NCBI GenBank assembly: GCA_012513235.1
Contig: JAAZCO010000020.1
Span: 1 to 10,555 of the forward strand
Origin: Gammaproteobacteria bacterium
GTDB taxonomy: Bacteria; Pseudomonadota; Gammaproteobacteria; Pseudomonadales; Pseudomonadaceae
Direction of reading: 5' to 3'
DNA: 10,555 nucleotides
Below the pieces are notes generated by a model. The model was not told where the DNA came from and did no database searches. It was given only the letters and a program-made list of their open reading frames with translations. Below, piece after piece: positions 6,564-10,555 of the stretch. The position numbers and the translations under genes were made by a program. How positions within the stretch are numbered: position 1 is the stretch's first letter; each line of letters opens with the position of its first letter.

Positions 6564-7685
6564 TTAGCACTTACGTAAAATTACACTACCAATTGAATAG
6601 CCGGCACCAAATGAACTGAGCACGCCCACTGCGCCACTGCTCAAATCATCCTGATGCAAATGCAGCGCAATCACTGAGCCGGCTGAACTGGTATTAGCAT
6701 AAGTATCTAAAATGACCGGCGCTTCAGACACTGTAGCATCGCGACCCAATAGCTTACGGGTAATCAATAAGTTCATATTCAAGTTCGCTTGGTGCAACCA
6801 AAAACGCTGCACGCCCTGCACATCAATCTGGTTCGCCGCTAAATGCTCAGCAATTAAACTGGCAACCATAGGACACACTTCACGGAATACTTTGCGACCT
6901 TCTTGCACAAACAGCTTATCTGCAGCTCCAGCGCCCTCATCAGCACAACGATTGAGGTAACCTGCGTTATTGCGGATATTATTAGAGAATTGGGTAACCA
7001 GTTTAGTACTGACCACTTCAAACTGGTGTTTAGAATCCGCCAGCTCTGCATCCTCTAAAATCACTGCTGTACAGGCATCACCAAAAATAAAGTGGCTGTC
7101 GCGATCAGTAAAATTCAAGTGACCGGTGCAGATTTCAGGATTGACCATCAAAATGGCACGCGCTTGGCCAGCTTGAATCGCATTGGTGGCAGCTTGAATA
7201 CCAAAGGTGGCTGAGGAGCAGGCGACGTTCATGTCATAGGCAAAGCCTTGAATACCTAAGGCCGCTTGCACTTCAATAGCAACGGCAGGATAAGCACGCT
7301 GCAAGTTAGAACAAGCAACAATCACCCCATCAATATCAGCAGCGGTACGACCGGCACGCTGCAGCGCTTCTTTAGCAGCAACCATGGCCATTTCACAGAG
7401 AATGCCCCACTCATCATTGCTGCGTTCAGGGATATTGGGACGCATACGTTGCGGATCAAGAATGCCTGCTTTATCAATCACAAAGCGGCTTTTGATACCT
7501 GAGGCTTTTTCGATAAATGCTGAGCTGGACTCAGGCTTGGCTTCTATGGCGCCACTGGCGATATCTGCCGCATGTTCAGCGTTAAACTGCTGTGACCACG
7601 CATTAAACGCCTCAACCAACTCGTCATTGGAAATACTTTGTGCAGGCGTAAATAAGCCTGTACCACTGATGACAACTTTCTTCAC
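6564..7685 (-). CDS. Beta-ketoacyl-ACP synthase III-type condensing enzyme (PA3286-like)
   Basis: A 373-residue thiolase-fold condensing enzyme. The Cys-His-Asn triad of KAS III is present: C156 in NVACSSATFG, H298 in FWLHQANLN, N331 in DTYANTSSAGS. The end GAGYSIGSVILRK is also typical. It is longer than E. coli FabH (317 residues), mainly through an insertion near residues 28-60. In length and sequence pattern it resembles P. aeruginosa PA3286, reported to condense octanoyl-CoA from beta-oxidation with malonyl-ACP. By analogy it may feed medium-chain acyl-CoA into fatty acid synthesis; the substrate here is inference. The start is GTG (7683-7685) with AGAGGA 6 nt upstream. The open frame runs 23 codons further, but those residues are Cys/Arg-rich and unlike the family. 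ispH lies 190 bp upstream on the same strand with no visible terminator between. Confidence 0.9.
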   Translation of the reverse strand: MKKVVISGTGLFTPAQSISNDELVEAFNAWSQQFNAEHAADIASGAIEAKPESSSAFIEKASGIKSRFVIDKAGILDPQRMRPNIPERSNDEWGILCEMAMVAAKEALQRAGRTAADIDGVIVACSNLQRAYPAVAIEVQAALGIQGFAYDMNVACSSATFGIQAATNAIQAGQARAILMVNPEICTGHLNFTDRDSHFIFGDACTAVILEDAELADSKHQFEVVSTKLVTQFSNNIRNNAGYLNRCADEGAGAADKLFVQEGRKVFREVCPMVASLIAEHLAANQIDVQGVQRFWLHQANLNMNLLITRKLLGRDATVSEAPVILDTYANTSSAGSVIALHLHQDDLSSGAVGVLSSFGAGYSIGSVILRKC

Positions 7686-7691
7686 GGTTAA

Positions 7692-7697
7692 TCCTCT
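7692..7697 (-). promoter_or_regulatory. Ribosome binding site of the KAS III gene
   Basis: AGAGGA on the minus strand, 6 nt before the GTG at 7683-7685. It is the reason for preferring this start over the upstream in-frame ATG at 7754. Confidence 0.6.
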
Positions 7698-7770
7698 AGA
7701 TAAGCGGCGTAGCAGGCAACTGTGCAAACACCACACCGTAGCAGCAGGCAACACCTAATCATTTACCTAC

Positions 7771-7798
7771 AGTATAGGGCAGCTTTACCGCCCTTGAA
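7771..7798 (-). promoter_or_regulatory. Candidate promoter of the KAS III gene
   Basis: In the 190-bp gap between ispH and the KAS III gene, the minus strand has TATACT (7776-7771, 5/6 to TATAAT). A weak TTCAAG (7798-7793, 3/6) lies 16 nt upstream. The spacer holds an imperfect GC-rich inverted repeat (GGGCGGTAAAGCTGCCC), which could be an operator. The leader to the GTG would be about 80 nt. I find no pair of half-sites fitting the PsrA consensus, and no clear terminator for ispH. Confidence 0.35.
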
Positions 7799-7875
7799 CA
7801 CCAATGACTACTGGGTCACTTATCTGCTCAACAACCCGCTATACAGCACACTAGATTGGATGTGTAGCAACCCTA

Positions 7876-8823
7876 TTAATCGACCGCAACCACGCGCAGT
7901 TCTTTGGGCATCGAGAAGGTGACGTTTTCTGGACGACCGTCTAACTCCTCAACCACCTGCGCACCCCAACCGCGTAAGCAATCAATCACACCTTGCACCA
8001 AAACTTCTGGCGCTGATGCTCCGGCCGTAACGCCAATCACGGCACTGTCAGTAAACCATTCGCGCTTGAGATCTTCGGCACCATCAATCAGATAAGCCGG
8101 CGTGCCCATGCGATCAGATAATTCACGCAGGCGATTGGAGTTGGAGCTGTTCGGACTACCCACCACCAGCACGACATCGCAGCCATCGGCCAGTTGCTTC
8201 ACGGCGTCTTGACGGTTTTGTGTGGCGTAGCAGATATCATCTTTACGCGGCCCACTAATGGCTGGAAAACGCGCTTTCAGGGCATCAATCACCCGACTGG
8301 TATCATCCATAGATAAGGTCGTTTGGGTGACGAAAGCTAAACTTTCCGGGTTTTTCACCTGTAAGGTCGCGACATCCGCTTCATCTTCAACCAGATAGAT
8401 ATGCCCACCATGACGCTCATCGTATTGACCCATAGTGCCTTCAACTTCAGGGTGTCCAGCATGACCGATCAGCACGCATTCGCGACCATCGTTGCTGTAA
8501 CGCACCACTTCTAAGTGCACCTTGGTGACCAATGGACAGGTCGCATCAAAGACCTTAAGCCCACGATGTTCAGCTTCATCACGCACCGCTTTAGAAACGC
8601 CATGCGCACTGAAGATCACAATATTATCGTCGGGAACTTCATCTAATTCTTCAACAAAAATAGCGCCACGCGCACGCAAGTCTTCAACTACAAACTTATT
8701 ATGCACAACTTCGTGGCGCACATAGATAGGCGGCTCAAACACCTCTAATGCACGGTTTACAATCTCAATCGCACGATCAACACCGGCACAAAAACCGCGT
8801 GGATTTGCTAATTTAATGCGCAT
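7876..8823 (-). CDS. ispH: 4-hydroxy-3-methylbut-2-enyl diphosphate reductase
   Basis: IspH (LytB) makes isopentenyl and dimethylallyl diphosphate from HMBPP in the last step of the MEP pathway, using a [4Fe-4S] cluster in the cytoplasm. The 315-residue protein is of normal length. It has the three cluster cysteines C12 (PRGFCAGV), C96 (DATCPLV) and C198 (ICYATQNRQ). Substrate-site residues are H41 (EVVHN), H74 (SAHGVS), H124 and E126 (HAGHPEVEGT), T168 (TQTTLS) and the Ser/Asn group SPNSSNSNRL at 223-232. The ATG at 8821-8823 lies 33 nt after the fkpB stop. It is the last gene of the ileS-lspA-fkpB-ispH cluster. In P. aeruginosa the gene borders minor pilin genes; those are absent here. Confidence 0.98.
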   Translation of the reverse strand: MRIKLANPRGFCAGVDRAIEIVNRALEVFEPPIYVRHEVVHNKFVVEDLRARGAIFVEELDEVPDDNIVIFSAHGVSKAVRDEAEHRGLKVFDATCPLVTKVHLEVVRYSNDGRECVLIGHAGHPEVEGTMGQYDERHGGHIYLVEDEADVATLQVKNPESLAFVTQTTLSMDDTSRVIDALKARFPAISGPRKDDICYATQNRQDAVKQLADGCDVVLVVGSPNSSNSNRLRELSDRMGTPAYLIDGAEDLKREWFTDSAVIGVTAGASAPEVLVQGVIDCLRGWGAQVVEELDGRPENVTFSMPKELRVVAVD

Positions 8824-8856
8824 TAAATACCGCCCTCTACAATGCTAGGTTACGAG

Positions 8857-9300
8857 TTACAGGTTGCTGTTTTGCACTTTAACAATCTTCACGTCAAAGG
8901 TGATCACTTTGCCAGCCAAGGGATGGTTAAAGTCCACCGTCACTTGCTGATCGTTAAACTCTTTAATCACACCGGGCATTTCACCGCCCGCAGCATCCTT
9001 AAAGATCACCAAGACGCCGTAATCAAGCTCCATATCAGTAAACTGGCTGCGCGACATCACCTGCACATTCTGCTCATTGGGCGTGCCAAAAGCTTGCTCA
9101 GGCAAGACTTGAAAACTGCGCTCATCACCGTCTTTTAAACCAAACAAAACCCGCTCAAAACCCGGTAACAAGCTGCTATCGCCAACCGTAAAAGTAGCAG
9201 GCTCTTTGTCGAAGTTACTGTCGACTACATCACCGTTGTCAAACTTCAAAGCAAAATGCAAAGTTACTGTGCTGTTTTGCCCAATACGTTGTTCACTCAT
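8857..9300 (-). CDS. fkpB: FKBP-type peptidyl-prolyl cis-trans isomerase (SlpA/FkpB)
   Basis: A 147-residue SlpA/SlyD-type FKBP, a cytoplasmic prolyl isomerase and chaperone. The N-terminal FKBP half begins at about residue 9 with STVTLHFALKFDNGDVVDSN, then GDSSLLPGFERVLFGLKDGDE. An insert-in-flap domain covers about 70-125 (PEQAFGTPNEQNVQVM onward). The FKBP fold closes with FNHPLAGKVITFDVKIVKV. There is no His-rich metal tail, which separates it from SlyD. The ATG (9298-9300) overlaps the last 8 bp of lspA, so the two are translationally coupled. The order ileS-lspA-fkpB-ispH is conserved in gammaproteobacteria, but the reason for including an isomerase there is not known to me. Confidence 0.95.
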   Translation of the reverse strand: MSEQRIGQNSTVTLHFALKFDNGDVVDSNFDKEPATFTVGDSSLLPGFERVLFGLKDGDERSFQVLPEQAFGTPNEQNVQVMSRSQFTDMELDYGVLVIFKDAAGGEMPGVIKEFNDQQVTVDFNHPLAGKVITFDVKIVKVQNSNL

Positions 9301-9814
9301 TGTCCTGCGCTCCAGTTACCTTGCTCGTTGTTGATTTATCGCCGCGAAACATATCTAACGCTAACATCACAGCGCCAAGCGTAATGGCGCTATCGGCAAT
9401 ATTAAAAGCTGGAAAATACCACTGGGTTTTCCAATGCACTAAAATAAAGTCAACCACATGACCTAAGACGACGCGATCGTATAAATTACCAATCGCTCCA
9501 CCTAGAACCAAAACTAAAGCAATCGCCAACCAAGTTTCATTGGCTTTTAAACGCTTAAGCCAGACCACCAGCACAGCACTCACTGCAAAGGCAATCACGG
9601 CAAAAAACCAACGCTGCCAACCACCTTCATTGGCTAGAAAACTAAAAGCTGCACCGCGGTTATAAGCCAAGGTCCAGCTGAACAGATCAGGGATAACCAC
9701 GATCTGTTCATACATTTCAAGGTTGGCAACAAACCAATGCTTAGTGATTTGGTCAGCGGCAATCACCAGCACGCTGAGCCATAACCAAGTCAGCTTGCCA
9801 AAGCGCGCCGTCAT
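9293..9814 (-). CDS. lspA: Lipoprotein signal peptidase (signal peptidase II)
   Basis: LspA is an inner-membrane aspartyl protease that removes the signal peptide from diacylglyceryl-modified prolipoproteins. The 173-residue protein has four membrane helices (about 9-26, 64-86, 94-112, 137-156). The catalytic pair is D122 (GHVVDFI) and D141 (FNIADSAI). Other conserved elements are D21 in AADQITK, YNRGAAFSFL at 51-60 and GNLYDRV at 109-115. The ATG at 9812-9814 has GGGAG 9 nt upstream. ileS ends 30 nt before it, and the stop overlaps fkpB by 8 bp. The cytoplasmic tail (about 157-173) is polar and variable, as usual. Confidence 0.97.
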   Translation of the reverse strand: MTARFGKLTWLWLSVLVIAADQITKHWFVANLEMYEQIVVIPDLFSWTLAYNRGAAFSFLANEGGWQRWFFAVIAFAVSAVLVVWLKRLKANETWLAIALVLVLGGAIGNLYDRVVLGHVVDFILVHWKTQWYFPAFNIADSAITLGAVMLALDMFRGDKSTTSKVTGAQDNE

Positions 9815-9844
9815 ACCGCTGTACTCCCATCGTTTAACAACAGG

Positions 9845-10555
9845 TTACGCATAGTGGCGCACTTCACCTTCGCCATCGAGGTTATCGGCACAACGCGCAC
9901 AAGCATCTGGATGCTCAGCCACTGAACCAACATCGGCACGGTGGTGCCAGCAGCGGGCGCACTTAGGCTCTTCTGATTTGCTGATATGCAGTTTCAGGCC
10001 AGCAAACTCAGTGTCTACCGCATCCGCTGGAGCAGCGCTTAAATCAGCCACTTGCGCGGTTGAGGTAATCAACACAAAGCGCAACTCATCACCTAAACGA
10101 TTAAGCTTCTCAGCCAGCGCGGCATCCGCATAGAGCGTCACTTGCGCCTGTAAGTTACCGCCAATCACTTTCGCGTTACGCTGATTTTCCAGTTCTTTGT
10201 TGACGGCAACTTTAACGTCCATCAACTCAGTCCAGTAATCGCTGCTGAGCTGGCTATCCGCTGGTAAGCGTGACAAGCCTTCGTACCACGTATTCAGAAT
10301 TACCGACTCGTTACGCTCGCCCGGCAGATGCTGCCAGATCTCATCCGCAGTAAACACCAAGATCGGCGCAACCCAACGCACTAAAGCCTCGGCAATATGG
10401 TAGAGCGCAGTCTGGCACGAACGACGTGGCAGGCTGTCTGCACCCGTAGTGTATTGACGGTCTTTAATAATATCTAAGTAGAAACCACCCAACTCTTGTA
10501 CGCAGAAGTTATGCACTTTCTGGTACACGTTGTGGAAGCGATACTCATCGTAAGC
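9845..10555 (-). CDS. ileS: Isoleucine--tRNA ligase, C-terminal part (gene cut by the window edge)
   Basis: This is the last 236 residues of the cytoplasmic class I enzyme that charges tRNA-Ile, usually about 940 residues. The frame stays open to base 10555. The first visible residues, AYDEYRFHNVYQKVHNF, continue into GGFYLDIIKDRQYT, the start of the anticodon-binding helical domain; a GTG at 10526-10528 is internal and not a start. The segment HIAEALVRWVAPILVFTADEIW is typical of that domain. The last 40 or so residues hold the C-terminal zinc site: CARCW and, after HPDA, CARC, both CxxC pairs intact. The gene leads the lspA-fkpB-ispH cluster with a 30-nt gap; ribF would be expected upstream, outside the window. 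Confidence 0.97.
   Translation of the reverse strand, partial: AYDEYRFHNVYQKVHNFCVQELGGFYLDIIKDRQYTTGADSLPRRSCQTALYHIAEALVRWVAPILVFTADEIWQHLPGERNESVILNTWYEGLSRLPADSQLSSDYWTELMDVKVAVNKELENQRNAKVIGGNLQAQVTLYADAALAEKLNRLGDELRFVLITSTAQVADLSAAPADAVDTEFAGLKLHISKSEEPKCARCWHHRADVGSVAEHPDACARCADNLDGEGEVRHYA

Noticed and set aside
7686..7754. 23-residue N-terminal extension of the KAS III protein
   Set aside because: The residues are Cys/Arg/Leu-rich and unlike the family. The GTG at 7685 has a good ribosome site and begins exactly at the conserved KKVVISGTG.
7720..7800. PsrA operator upstream of the KAS III gene
   Set aside because: Only a single CAAAC half-site is present; the facing GTTTG at 2-4 bp spacing is missing.
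7722..7922. Possible small plus-strand gene of 66 residues over the ispH-KAS III gap
   Set aside because: Its end lies antisense to ispH, there is no ribosome site, and the protein has no recognisable features.
10526..10528. Start codon of a 227-residue protein at 10528
   Set aside because: It is an internal GTG. The frame continues to the window end with IleS sequence (AYDEYRFHN), so the gene is simply cut by the window.
1..10555. Mobile elements, CRISPR arrays, toxin-antitoxin or defence genes, tRNA or rRNA genes
   Set aside because: Almost all sequence is accounted for by recognisable genes. The gaps are short (the largest is 190 bp), and I saw no long direct repeats, transposase-like proteins or RNA gene signatures.

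Overview
The window looks like chromosomal housekeeping DNA from a gammaproteobacterium of the Pseudomonadaceae. The evidence is the aroQ-accB-accC cluster, the ileS-lspA-fkpB-ispH cluster, an OprP/OprO-type phosphate porin, a MutL with the endonuclease motif (as in MutH-less pseudomonads), and a long KAS III resembling the Pseudomonas PA3286 group. Base composition is visibly lower in G+C than in typical Pseudomonas (roughly half A+T). That suggests one of the small, lower-GC relatives (Denitrificimonas/Thiopseudomonas-like) rather than P. aeruginosa or P. putida. This placement is inference.

Layout. Positions 1-54 hold the last codons of an upstream plus-strand gene, probably the LysM end of amiB, overlapping the mutL start by one base. 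mutL (54-1934, +) is followed by a bidirectional terminator that also serves the convergent aroQ-accB-accC operon (4315 to 2027, -). Next comes a monocistronic-looking phosphate/polyphosphate porin (5757-4474, -) with its own terminator and a Pho-box-like element upstream. A small NIF3/YqfO-like gene (6191-5880, -) and a two-helix DUF2798 membrane protein (6282-6512, +) diverge from a 90-bp AT-rich region. After a strong 12-bp stem-loop come a KAS III-type condensing enzyme (7685-6564, -) and the ileS-lspA-fkpB-ispH cluster (10555 to 7876, -), with ileS cut by the window edge.

Functions. The genes cover mismatch repair, the first committed step of fatty acid synthesis (AccB/AccC), chorismate synthesis (AroQ), a possible second entry into fatty acid synthesis from acyl-CoA (KAS III), isoprenoid synthesis (IspH), lipoprotein signal peptide removal (LspA), isoleucyl-tRNA charging, and phosphate uptake across the outer membrane. 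Several blocks that are contiguous with other partners in P. aeruginosa (mutL-miaA-hfq, accC-prmA, ispH next to minor pilin genes) are cut and rejoined here.

I see no mobile element, CRISPR array, tRNA, rRNA or clear new system. The observations most worth following are the Pho-box-like site, the OprO-like constriction residues of the porin, the synteny breaks, and the unexplained palindromes and stem-loop.
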